This document shows, piece by piece, positions 19,743 to 29,600 of a stretch of 42,493 nt of DNA. Position 1 is the stretch's first letter. Each line of letters opens with the position of its first letter. The stretch covers positions 1 to 42,493 of the forward strand of contig JAIVFJ010000429.1 of the NCBI GenBank assembly GCA_025765615.1. The letters are read 5' to 3'. The DNA is from Zopfochytrium polystomum (lineage: Eukaryota > Chytridiomycota > Chytridiomycetes > Chytridiales > Chytridiaceae). The position numbers and the translations under genes are program-made. A model generated the notes under the pieces. The model was not told where the DNA came from and searched no databases. It saw only the letters and a list, made by a program, of their open reading frames with translations.

Positions 19743-22103
19743 GGCTCAAGGATGCGACTGGTGTTTGAACGAGTGATTGCACCCCAGGTTGAGCGTGTGG
19801 TTGAAGGCATGATCCATAGGGCGCAGGGAGGTTTCAGAAGAAAGCGTTCCACCATGGACCAGGCTTACACTTTGCATGAGCTTCAGCAGCTCAACCCCCA
19901 GATGCATGTGGTGTATTTGGACATTAAGGCTGCGTATGACTGCACAAACAGAAGTCTGGTGTGGGACTCCATCTGGTTTGCCAAGAATGACAAGAGTCGT
20001 GACTTTACAAGGACCCAACTGCTGCCGATCCTCAGATCTTTGTTTGATTTCAATGCATGCCAGCTGCTGGTACTTGGGAACAAGTCTGCTCAGATCCAAG
20101 TGACAAGAGGATTCCTCCAAGGCACAGTTCTGTCACCCATGCTGTTCAATGTTGCCATCAACTCCTTGCCTCAGACATTGGCCATGTCTTTCAGGGACCA
20201 CATGCTGACATTTAATGCAACCTCGCTCAACTCGCTGCTCTTTGCAGACAACTCCTCAGTTTTTGCCAAGGATGCGACAGTACTTCAGAGAATGCTAGAC
20301 AAGGTGCATGAGTGGTCCCTCAAGCGGGGGATGACATTTGCCGCCAAGAAGTGTGTTGCAGTTTCAGCTAAGAAGAATTTGAAGTTGAAGATGAATGGAG
20401 TGGAGATTCCCCAGGAGGAGTCTACTACCCAGTTGGGTCTTGTGCGCACCTGCAGGGGTATTGACTTTGAGGCCTCGCTGGCCATGAGACTGAGGAAAAC
20501 AGAAAAGATGCTGGCCTTTTTGGCTGCTCGGGGCTTCAATGGCTGGGGCTTCAGGCCCGTGAGCTCTTACAGGGTTTACATGTGTTTCCTGAGACCAATG
20601 ATGGAGTATGGGTTTGCACTGCGTCCCCTGACCCACACACAGCTGAAGGATGCCCAGAAGTTGCAGGACAAGTGCCTGCGGCAGGCGCTGTCACTGGGGA
20701 AGACCTCCTCAGGGGCGGCCCTGCATCTGATGTTTGGAGTGGTCCCTGTGGCAGCCAGGAACAAGATGCTGAACGCCAGATACTTTTTCAGACTGCACCA
20801 CATTCAGGATGCTCGCAACACAACAGCTCAGATGTACAGGCACATGGTGGAAAAGATTGCTTCAGGGGCCTCTGTGGGACAGTCCTTGACAAAGTTCTCG
20901 CTTGACTATACGGGTATTCAGGATTTTTTGGACTCTGTGAGGCGGCCCTCCTTTGTGGAGGTGCCACTTGTGGTTCCCACAACCAAGGCCTATGACATTG
21001 AGTTGCCAGCGGTGAGAACAAAGAACATTGAGGCTGCAGACATGCTGGCAATGCACAAGCGGGCTTTGGTGAGGTGCCAGCAGAAATCCTCCCCCACCGG
21101 GGTGGCTCAGGCTTTGGAGGTGCCTTCCCACATGGGGCCATGCCAAGTTATTCGATCTGGTGTGGCATTTAACAGGAAGTGGCTCAGACACCTGCTGATG
21201 TGGATGGCTGGGATGGTAGCATTTCACCAACAGTGTGCAAGGGCTGGCTGTGCAGAGAAGTGCACTAGGAGGCATGTTTTGGAGTGTTCAGGGGTTAAGG
21301 ACAGGTTGGAGAGGCTGCATCCTGAGTTGATTCCCACTGCAGAGCAACAGGATTTGAACATTTCAGCAGTGGATTTGGGCCTAAGGTCGCTGGTCTTTTG
21401 GGCCCCCTACAGTGCCAAAGCTGAGGACAAGATCTCTAAGGAGACTCGCATTGCATCAAAGAAGATGGGAATGAAGCTGGCCAGGATGATCATGCAGATG
21501 CGCATTGAGTGTGGAGGACTTGCGAATTTCACTGATGCTTCAGAGACAACAGCAGTAGAGGAGGCAGAGGTCGTAGTGGAGGCAGGTCGTGTGGACCGGC
21601 AGGATATGAGCACTCAGGAACGGATGGCAGCAGCCCGTGTGCGCAAGTTTGCAAGGTCGGTCATCATCACCACCTACGATCCAGTACGGAACAAGCAGTG
21701 GCGGGAGTCAAGGGAGAAGTGGAAGAAGAAGGAAACTGAGGGTGTTGAGGGGACAGTGGACGGCAATGGGCATGTGGACTCTGATTCAGAGGAGGAGGCT
21801 GGAACTGGGTGACAGTTTATGCAGTGTTTCAGGTGCAGTCCTTCGAACCTCATTTGTTATCTATTTGTTTTCTTGTTGTTTAATTTCATTCACCTCTGGG
21901 GATCCTCTCCTCTTTTTCTTTTCGACCTCGTTGCTGTCCTTTGTTTTTCTCTTCTGCCTTTTGATTCTCTACTTGGCACCTCTTTCTTGCCTCTGGACAT
22001 GTTTCTCCTATTTCATATGTATGCACTTTTTAACTTTCAAAGTTGCAGATTCCTCACCCTTTCCCTCGGGGGGGGGTTGGAGCGAATAAATCCCGTTGAA
22101 AAG
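19743..22103 (+). mobile_element. LINE copy 2: 5'-truncated, open reverse transcriptase ORF and 3' UTR
   Basis: An open frame from ATG 19,752 to 21,812 (686 residues) covers the reverse transcriptase and C-terminus but lacks the endonuclease and ORF1. Motifs in order: GGFRRKRSTMDQA, YLDIKAAYD (first catalytic Asp), GFLQGTVLSPMLFNV, LLFADNSS (the ADD box reads ADN near residue 163), then a C-x4-C-x3-C-x3-H-x3-C cluster in the C-terminal part (CARAGCAEKCTRRHVLEC) and a Lys/Glu-rich tail. The 3' UTR runs to 22,103, with the palindrome AACTTTCAAAGTT, a G run and GAATAAATCCCGTTGAAAAG. The ATG used here is internal, so this is a truncation product. The ADN change would probably inactivate the enzyme. 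Confidence 0.9.
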
Positions 22104-22113
22104 TTAGGGTTAG
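22104..22113 (+). repeat. TTAGGGTTAG between LINE copies 2 and 3
   Basis: The exact join between the 3' end of copy 2 (GTTGAAAAG) and the 5' part of copy 3 is TTAGGGTTAG. Two same-orientation LINEs are thus connected only by telomere-like sequence. Confidence 0.85.
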
Positions 22114-24089
22114 ATTCTTTCTTCACGTTCTTGTGTCTGGGACAGACACCGAGGACGTCGTCGCGAGGCAAAGTCGAGGTCACAGACACCGTCGTGTCGC
22201 AGCCCTCGAAGAAACAAACAACCCTTACCTTCACGCCAGCCCCCGCCTCTTCGCTCGCCCAACCTGCAGCCACATCTGGTCCACGGCAATTCCCCCGTCG
22301 CCACTTCGAGGTTAGCACGGCCCAGGAGTTCCACGCTCTTGAACGAGCACTTTTCAAGTACCATCAGAAACGGATCACTTGCGACCAGTGCCGACGCCCA
22401 GTAATCTCCAAAGGCCTTGCTGGACGAGCAAACAATATCTCCAGTATCCAACGCATCTCCATTCAGTGCTCTCACTGCCCCCACCCAGTCTCTCGCCGTT
22501 TTCACGCCGAACTCGCTCAAGTTTGTCCCGACGATCACGCCGCACTCAACGACGCTCTCCGACGAGTACACGCAGCGGCCACTGCCACAGCGATCCACGC
22601 TAACGCACGCTTTACACCCGTTCGTCCTATCCCGTCCAATTGGAAGAAGCGCACACCACCGTCCGTTGACCACTACCCGAAACGCGGCCGAGCAGCATCG
22701 AGCGACGCCGACGATCAATCTGTGTCTACCCGATCCCTTTCCCGATCCCCATCCCGATCTCCATCGCCAAGCCACTCCCCAACACGCCCACTCGTCTCTC
22801 GACCCTCGCGTTCCCCACGTCCCGATCCCGACCAAACGGCGATGTCCCAAGCAAGCCAGCAATCATTCTCTCAAGCGATGTTTCCAGATCCGCCCCCCCG
22901 ACGCCCCCCTCCGTCGATGGAGGAGATTTCGGATTTCATGGACCGAACGAATGCTCTGCTTAAACTGCACAGCGACAAACACAACTATAGCGTGGCAGAG
23001 ATTGACCGTCTCAAGGGACACATTGAACGTTTAACCGCGACGATTAAGGAGAAGGATGAGCGAATTCGTGAGCTGGAGTCAGAAATCTTGCTTCTTCAGA
23101 TGAAGCGCACCGCTGGAGGTGGCTCCACTGACGACAAAGGCGACGGCGATGGTAGCGCACCCCGTGGTGGTGGCGCCATCCGGCGCAAGCCCTCGGCCCG
23201 CGTTGACGACGACGAGCACTGGGATTCTGATGAGGAAGACCGAGAGCGCCCACGATCTACCAGGGGGGGGCGCCGCCCCCCCTCGCGCATGTCTGAGCGC
23301 CCACCGACACCTGGAGGAGGCTGGCCAAGCTTGCCCCGCTCGAAGCAGAATGTGCACCCGCTAAGTTTCGCTGCAACTGTTGCGCTCAATGGTCCTAAGC
23401 CTATTCACCCCAGCCCGTTTGTGAAAGGCATCTTTGTCGCTGCCGACCCCAATGCCTCTGTTGAAGACAAGATTGCTCAGGTCTTGAGGCCACGCCCCTC
23501 AGCTGTTGCAGCCCGGCGCTCCGCCCCAGGCTACGTCCGACCTGAATCATCGTTGCCGGATGCTAAGTTTGTTCCAGTGTACATTCGACCTAACCTTTCA
23601 GATGTGGGTCGGGCTAACCCCCGCCACAGCATGAGACTTGTGTTCAGACCTGAGAAGGGCTTCCCTAGAGTACCAGAAATTTCAGTCATTGGCCAATATG
23701 CTGCTCTGATGGAATGCTGGGTGTTTGAGGGGGACAAGGAGAAGTTCATCAAGGCTTGTGCTGATGCTGAGATTGCTGTGGACACTGATTGTGAACCCTG
23801 GATGCCCTCGAAGTTGAAGGACTCTCCTGAAGCTAGGGAAGCAGCTGTGCAGGCGTATATCCGCCGGGTTGCTGGGATCCTGAACCATCCATTCTTCAGA
23901 CCACCACCAAATGTTGCCAAGTCTATCTATGCATCTGTGCCAAAGAAGTTGGAGACACTCTTGAGGGGGAAGTTGAAGGATCTCTCTCTGTACCCATCTG
24001 CGCCTTCTGGTGCGAAGGGGAAGGGGAGGGAAACTGAGACTGAACCCACTGCTGTGCGTGCAGGCGATGCCAATGCCATGGAAACATGA
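22114..24089 (+). CDS. LINE copy 3 ORF1 protein (N-terminus probably missing)
   Basis: The frame is open from the start of the copy to the stop at 24,087-24,089. It is also open backward into copy 2's 3' UTR, but that is chance. No ATG occurs before about 22,840, so the true N-terminus was probably lost by 5' truncation or uses a non-ATG start. A Cys-x2-Cys pair (CDQCRRPV) and a second (CSHCPHPVSRRFH) form a zinc-binding-like region at about 22,380-22,510. A Ser/Arg/Pro-rich RS-type stretch lies at about 22,720-22,840, and a Leu-heptad coiled coil at about 22,960-23,110 (IDRLKGHIERLTATIKEKDE). A conserved C-terminal domain of unknown fold follows. It is expected to bind the element RNA as in other LINEs. 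Confidence 0.75.
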
Positions 24090-26377
24090 GCAAGTCAATG
24101 AGATTTGGATTTTTGAATGCCCATGGATCCTTAGCTGGACATTCAGAGCAAGTTCAAGGAATTTTTTCAGATTTTCAAGTAGACTATATGTTGTTTTCAG
24201 ATATTGGAATGTGGAGTTCTGATAGTATGAGTGCAGTTCGGGGTGCTGTTGCTGAGGCAAGGGGGGTGCCCCCTCCTTATCAACCTGGGCGGAATGTTGG
24301 AACAAGGGCAAAGAAAGGCGTCGCTGTTGTGGTGAGCGGGGATCTGGACAGTGATGCCCACCTGGTGGTGCAGACCCTGCACAGGTCCCCCAAGGGAGAA
24401 TGGATGATTGTGAAGATGTCGGAGCTGATTGTTGGATTGACGTATTTTGCGCCGAGCGCACCCCTGGAATCTCTGCAGGAATTCCAAGATCAAGTTAGTC
24501 AAGTTAGCACTCTTATGCCTGCCGCACCCTTTCTGATCATTGGAGACTTCAACATTTGGCTGCGTGAATATGGATGCCGCACTTCTGCTCCTGCTGAACG
24601 TGTTTGCTGGCTGCAGGACTGGCTGCAACCTCCTTCCCATTGGAGGAGGGTTGCGCCGGTTCGTGGCCAGTGGACCACAATGACAGAGGGAAGGGCTGGT
24701 GGACCTGGTGGACGGGGGGTCACTGATCTTCTGTTTGTCAACCAGCATGCTCTCCCCTTTGTTCAGAACCTGGTTGTCCATGATGACCCTTCAGAGTATG
24801 TTGGATTCTCAGATCACAGGCTGTTGACTTTCACCTTCAATGGGGAGCTGACCACCAAGCCCCCGTTTGAGCGCCTGAATGTTCGTCGGCTCATGATGAG
24901 ACAGACCAAGTATGCTAGCTGCCTTGAGAAGACCAGGAAACCCATCAGAGCCCAGATTCATTCAGTTTGGAAAGAAGTTGAAGCTGCTGCTGAGGCTGGA
25001 GAGCTCTGGACTTTTGAAAGGCGCTTGGCCTGTGTGGATGATGTTTCAAACTCTGTTGTGAAGTGGCTCATGGACAATGCTGTTAAGGTGGCTGGGAAAG
25101 TTCGCTTTAGGGGTGGATCTGGAGGACCAGAGGTCCGGGAGAAGCATCTGGAGGAGCTAAAGTGCCGTCGCGTGGAGGCGCGGAGGGCTGCTGAGGCTCA
25201 CCCAGATGATGATCCTGTGGGGCAGAAGATGGCCTGGACTCAGTTTCGTCAGTGGAATAAGATCGTGAAGATTGCCATCAAGCGGTACAGGAAGCGTGTA
25301 TATTCAGCTGTTCAGGACTCTGCTGTGCGTGACTTTGCTGGTGAGGCTAAGCGCATCAAGTGTCAGAAGGCGCGTTCAGATAAGAGCCAGTGTGCGCTTG
25401 ACCCCCAGAAGATGGGCCATTACGAAGATCATTTCCGCACAACCATAGGGCATGATCCAACTGGAACTGATGTCCCTGACGCCGTGGCTCTGGAAGAATC
25501 AGCGGTTACTGTGAGCAAAGTCCCTCTGAAGCAGTCTGAAGTCTCCTGGATTAAGAAGGTTCATGTTGAAGAAGCCTGCAAGGTTGCCCCCAGGGGCAAA
25601 GCCCCTGGAGAAGACATGCTCTTTGGGGAGTTGGTCTCAATTGCTCCGCACTTGGTTGCTGCAGTCCTGCACAGATTCTTTCAGCTTGTGGCCTCTCTTC
25701 ATGTGGTTCCTTCTCTGTGGTCCTTGGCCAATGTGGAATTGGTCTACAAGAACAAGGGGCTCAACAGCGATGTTGCAAACTACAGACCCATCTCCTTGTG
25801 CTCAAGGATGCGACTGGTGTTTGAACGAGTGATTGCACCCCAGGTTGAGCGTGTGGTTGAAGGCATGATCCATAGGGCGCAGGGAGGTTTCAGAAGAAAG
25901 CGTTCCACCATGGACCAGGCTTACACTTTGCATGAGCTTCAGCAGCTCAACCCCCAGATGCATGTGGTGTATTTGGACATTAAGGCTGCGTATGACTGCA
26001 CAAACAGAAGTCTGGTGTGGGACTCCATCTGGTTTGCCAAGAATGACAAGAGTCGTGACTTTACAAGGACCCAACTGCTGCCGATCCTCAGATCTTTGTT
26101 TGATTTCTATGCATGCCAGCTGCTGGTACTTGGGAACAAGTCTGCTCAGATCCAAGTGACAAGAGGATTCCTCCAAGGCACAGTTCTGTCACCCATGCTG
26201 TTCAATGTTGCCATCAACTCCTTGCCTCAGACATTGGCCATGTCCTTCAGGGACCACATGCTGACATTTAATGCAACCTCGCTGAACTCGCTGCTCGTTG
26301 CTGATGACTCCTCTGTCTTTGCCAAGGATGTGACGGTGCTTCAGAGAATGCTAGACAAGGTGCATGAGTGGTCTTAA
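24086..26377 (+). CDS. LINE copy 3 ORF2: endonuclease and reverse transcriptase, broken at the end
   Basis: ATG 24,086 overlaps the ORF1 stop as ATGA, which suggests coupled translation. Residues 1 to about 250 are an APE-type endonuclease with RFGFLNAHG, GDFN (near 153) and SDHRLLTF (near 241). The usual catalytic Glu position reads FSDIGMW. The reverse transcriptase follows, with KAPGEDMLFGELV, NYRPISLCS, YLDIKAAYDC (near 629), the GFLQGTVLSPML block and LLVADDSS (near 737). A 4-5 nt deletion relative to copy 2 just after KVHEWS causes the stop at 26,377. The remaining C-terminal part is in another frame. Confidence 0.9.
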   Translation: MSKSMRFGFLNAHGSLAGHSEQVQGIFSDFQVDYMLFSDIGMWSSDSMSAVRGAVAEARGVPPPYQPGRNVGTRAKKGVAVVVSGDLDSDAHLVVQTLHRSPKGEWMIVKMSELIVGLTYFAPSAPLESLQEFQDQVSQVSTLMPAAPFLIIGDFNIWLREYGCRTSAPAERVCWLQDWLQPPSHWRRVAPVRGQWTTMTEGRAGGPGGRGVTDLLFVNQHALPFVQNLVVHDDPSEYVGFSDHRLLTFTFNGELTTKPPFERLNVRRLMMRQTKYASCLEKTRKPIRAQIHSVWKEVEAAAEAGELWTFERRLACVDDVSNSVVKWLMDNAVKVAGKVRFRGGSGGPEVREKHLEELKCRRVEARRAAEAHPDDDPVGQKMAWTQFRQWNKIVKIAIKRYRKRVYSAVQDSAVRDFAGEAKRIKCQKARSDKSQCALDPQKMGHYEDHFRTTIGHDPTGTDVPDAVALEESAVTVSKVPLKQSEVSWIKKVHVEEACKVAPRGKAPGEDMLFGELVSIAPHLVAAVLHRFFQLVASLHVVPSLWSLANVELVYKNKGLNSDVANYRPISLCSRMRLVFERVIAPQVERVVEGMIHRAQGGFRRKRSTMDQAYTLHELQQLNPQMHVVYLDIKAAYDCTNRSLVWDSIWFAKNDKSRDFTRTQLLPILRSLFDFYACQLLVLGNKSAQIQVTRGFLQGTVLSPMLFNVAINSLPQTLAMSFRDHMLTFNATSLNSLLVADDSSVFAKDVTVLQRMLDKVHEWS

Positions 26378-27219
26378 GCAGGATGACATTTGCTGCCAAG
26401 AAGTGTGTTGCAGTTTCAGCCAAGTTGAAGATGAATGGAGTGGAGATCCCCCAGGAGGAGTCTACTACCCGGTTGGGTCTTGTGTGCACCTGCAGGGGTA
26501 TTGACTTTGAGGCCTCGCTGGCCATGACACTGAGGAAAGCGGAAAAGATGCTGGCCTTTCTGGCTGCTCAAGGCTTCAACAGTTGGGGCTTCAGGCCTGT
26601 GAGCTCTTACAGGGTTTACATGTGTTTCCTGAGACCAATGATGGAGTATGGGTTTGCACTGCGCCCCCTGACCCACACACAGCTGAAGGATGTGCAGAAG
26701 TTACAGGACAAGTGCTTGCGGCAGGCGCTGTCCCTGGGGAAGACCTCCTCAGGTGCGTCCCTGCATCTGATGTTTGGAGTGGTTCCTGTGGCAGCCAGGA
26801 ACACGATGCTGAACGCCAGATACTTTTTCAGACTGCACCACATTCAGGATGCTCGCAACACAACGGCGCAGATGTACAGGCACATGGTGGAAAAAATTGC
26901 TTCAGGGGCCGCCTTGGGACAGTCCTTGAAAAAATTCTCGCTTGACTATACAGGAGATCAGGATTTTTTGGACTCAGTGAGGCGGCCTTCCTTTGTGGAG
27001 TTGCCACTTGTGTTCCCCACATCCAAGGCCTATGACCTTGAGTTGCCAGTGGTGAGAACAAAGAACATTGAAGCTGCAGACATGCTGGCAATGCACAAGC
27101 GGGCTTTGGTGTGGTGCCAGCAGAAATCCTCCCCCACATGGGTGGCTCAGGCTTTGGAGGTGCCTACACACATGGGCCCACGCCAAGTTATTCGATCTGG
27201 TGTGGCATTTAACAGGAAG
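26378..27219 (+). pseudogene. LINE copy 3 ORF2 C-terminal part, out of frame and cut by element R
   Basis: It continues ORF2 after the small deletion (frame 26,368-27,222: MTFAAKKCVAVSA and so on) with a further 12-nt in-frame deletion near 26,422 compared with copy 2. It ends at TTTAACAGGAAGT, where element R begins. The last ~200 codons and the 3' UTR are missing. In copy 2 the same place continues GGCTCAGACACC without interruption. Confidence 0.85.
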
Positions 27220-27910
27220 TGATGAAATCACACTCAGGACTGGAGGGACTTGGTGTGTGTAGGGATGAAGGGAGAGAGAGAAAGAGCAGTGAGGATGGAA
27301 AGGGGGAGGAGTGAGAGATGGAGAGAGGAGAGAGGAGTGAGTGGGCAGAGATGGAAGAGAGAGCAAATGGAGGAAGAGAGATTGGCTTGTTTTGCACTGG
27401 ATTCTGTCAAAGCAGCAAGGAGGGGGGTTGGATTCCTTGTTTGATCTCTGGGAGAGGTTGCTGCTTTTACACTCCTGCAGGTTGGAGCCATCAGAAACAG
27501 AGGGAGCAGTGGGCTGCACAGAGCAGGCCACAGAAATGAGAACAGGCTGAGCACCAACCCCCAGCCTGGGCTAAGTACCTATTCAGGGCTGAGTACCACC
27601 CAGTGCTGGGCATCACTCAGGGCTGAATACCAGCCAGGGCTGAGTACCAGCCTGGGCTGAGCACCACCCAGGGCTGAGTACCAGCCTGGGCTGTGCACCA
27701 CCCTGGGCTAAGTACCAGCCAGGGCTGAGTACCACTTTGGGCTGAGCACTTTGTCTGGGCTGAGTACCACCAGGAACCAATTTACAGCTTGTTTGAGAAA
27801 CAGTTGCTTGTAAATTGGTTTGGTTGTTTCCAAATCAGGAAGCTTGCTTGGAAACAAGCTGCTTTTCTCTTTGTTTTTAGAAATCCAATGATTGGTGCAC
27901 TCTCTGGTGG
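27220..27910 (+). mobile_element. Element R, 5' part with 17-bp minisatellite
   Basis: It begins TGATGAAATCACACTCAGG and matches 35,353 onward. The minisatellite (about 27,555-27,770) consists of about 12 units of a 17-mer like GGGCTGAGTACCACCCA. The right part is truncated at about 27,910, where a Copia LTR begins. It encodes nothing. Confidence 0.8.
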
Positions 27911-28126
27911 TTGGGCTGGGTTGTCTATGGGTTGTGCTGCTGTGGAGATGGTGGTGGTGGTGGGAGGTTGATCTTGGCTCCTGTCAGTCTTGTGTTTGTC
28001 TTTATACAAAACTGTTACAAGGACCATCACTTGCAAAATGCTGCAAGTCATCCTTGCAGAGCAGTAACAGGTCAAAGCTCCTGCACACTGCTTACACCAA
28101 AAAACCTAAAAGACCCAAAACTAACA
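27911..28126 (-). mobile_element. Copia 3' LTR (minus), truncated
   Basis: On minus it starts TGTTAGTTTTGGGTC directly after a polypurine tract and reads through the family body to the CCACCACCACC tract, where it is cut by the border with element R. It belongs to the Copia pol on the same strand at 28,160-29,600. Confidence 0.8.
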
Positions 28127-28141
28127 CTCCCCCCTAAGCTG
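28127..28141 (-). promoter_or_regulatory. Polypurine tract of Copia (minus)
   Basis: On minus, CAGCTTAGGGGGGAG lies immediately before the LTR start TGTTAG, the expected position for plus-strand priming. The same tract (CTTAGGGGGAG) precedes the LTR at 41,485 on plus. Confidence 0.75.
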
Positions 28142-28159
28142 TGGGCAGGAGCAAAAGCC

Positions 28160-29600
28160 GGCACAGAGGAAAACCTTAAGCCATAGTCAACTTAAGGAAA
28201 CTGTAAACCGGAGAAAGAAGTATCACAAACACGTATGACTGGCCATCAGATGGCAGAACAGAAAGGACAGACCACACTAACAAGAATGGATGGGGGCACA
28301 TATTGAAGTTCAGAGGTAAAAGAAAATGAGTCAAAGTAATGAAAAAAAACAAAGAAGAAAACAACTTCACAGATAGAAAAAATGAATCAGAGGTAAGAAA
28401 AGAAGCAAAGGCCAATGCAACTCAAATGGTATTCACTGAGAGCAGCTGAGAGAGATTTCGTCATATAGTCCGCAGGCTGTTCTCCTCCAGCAATTCACTC
28501 AAGCTGCACTACTTTTTGTTCCACGAGTTCTCGAATATAATGATACTTTACCATGATATGCTTTGACCAATTGGTGTAAAGATCATTTTGAACTGAGGTT
28601 GATCACACTGCTGTTGTCAGTGTAGATGACAAGAGGAGTGGGAGACGGAAGTTGAAGTGCTGAGTAGAGTTGGAATAGTGCCTTAAGTTCTCGTCCTGGT
28701 TCAGGCACTGCTACATATTCAGCTTCCTGTGGTGACAGCATGACAGTGCTGCTTCGAACAGATGTCCAACTAATAGCTGTTCCTCCTAATAGAACATAGT
28801 AGCCAAGCTGTGATTTCCCGTCTGAGTGGACACCATGGGCAGCGTTGGAGTAACAGGCTATGTCTGTGCTGTTGCGACAGTAGAATAAACCATACTCACT
28901 ATTACTGTTGAGATATTCGAGAACCCGAATGAGGATCTTCATGTTTTGCTCGCTAGGGTCCTTGCTGAAGGCACCAAGGTATGAAACTGCTGGGGCAAGG
29001 TCTGGCTGCGTGTGTGTTGCAAGGTAGTTGATGCCACCAAGGATTGCCTGGTACAGTCTCTGGTCTGCAGCTGCTTCGTCGATCCCACGTGGGTGAAGAT
29101 TGAGACTACTGGGAAGGGCAGTTACTGCAGTGCGGTTGGTTGTTGATAGTGTTGGCATGGCGAAGAAGATTCCGTTGTGGCGGTGTTCCAGTTGCATATT
29201 AAGGATGGTTTTGATTGTTCCTATTTCGCGGAGCTTGTAACGAGATTTTAGCAGTGTGATGGCAAAGGTGAGACCCAGAATCCCCAAAGAAACAAATATC
29301 ATTGACATAGACGGCAATGAAAATGACTTTTCCATCCACTTGACGGAAGAGGATACAGGGGTCTGCTGTGCTTTGCTGATATCCATTCGACTTCAGGTGG
29401 CCAATCAGTTCTTTGTACCAACACCGGCCAGCTTGCTTAATACCTTTAACAGCTCTCTTCCGTAGCCAGACTTTGCCATCACTGTGGTAGCTGTCTGGCT
29501 GCTCCATGTAAATGGGCACATCAAGCATGCTGTTTAGGTACGCGTTCCTGATGTCGACAATTGCAGTGTGCCAGTTGTTTGCAGCCGCCATGGCAATGAG
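28160..29600 (-). pseudogene. Copia pol 3' half: reverse transcriptase and RNase H, frameshifted
   Basis: On minus it begins at the join with LINE sequence (LIAMAAANNWHTAIVDIRNA, then YLNSMLDVPIYMEQPDSYH). The catalytic box reads YVNDICFFG instead of YVDD, an inactivating-type change. After a frameshift near 29,200-29,300 come the RNase H motifs SQLGYYVLLGGTAISW, SPQEAEYVAV and YTDNSSVINLS. Another break near 28,583 precedes the ADYMTKSL-like C-terminus at about 28,450-28,580. The domain order fits the Copia superfamily (RT and RNase H after integrase). It is non-functional. Confidence 0.85.

Noticed and set aside
21819..22113. ATG at 21,819 as the ORF1 start of LINE copy 3
   Set aside because: This ATG lies in the 3' UTR of LINE copy 2, before the telomere-like junction; the open frame across the junction is accidental.
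27555..27770. CRISPR-like array at the 17-bp repeat
   Set aside because: Units are directly adjacent and vary in sequence, with no spacers; it is a minisatellite inside a dispersed element in a eukaryotic genome.
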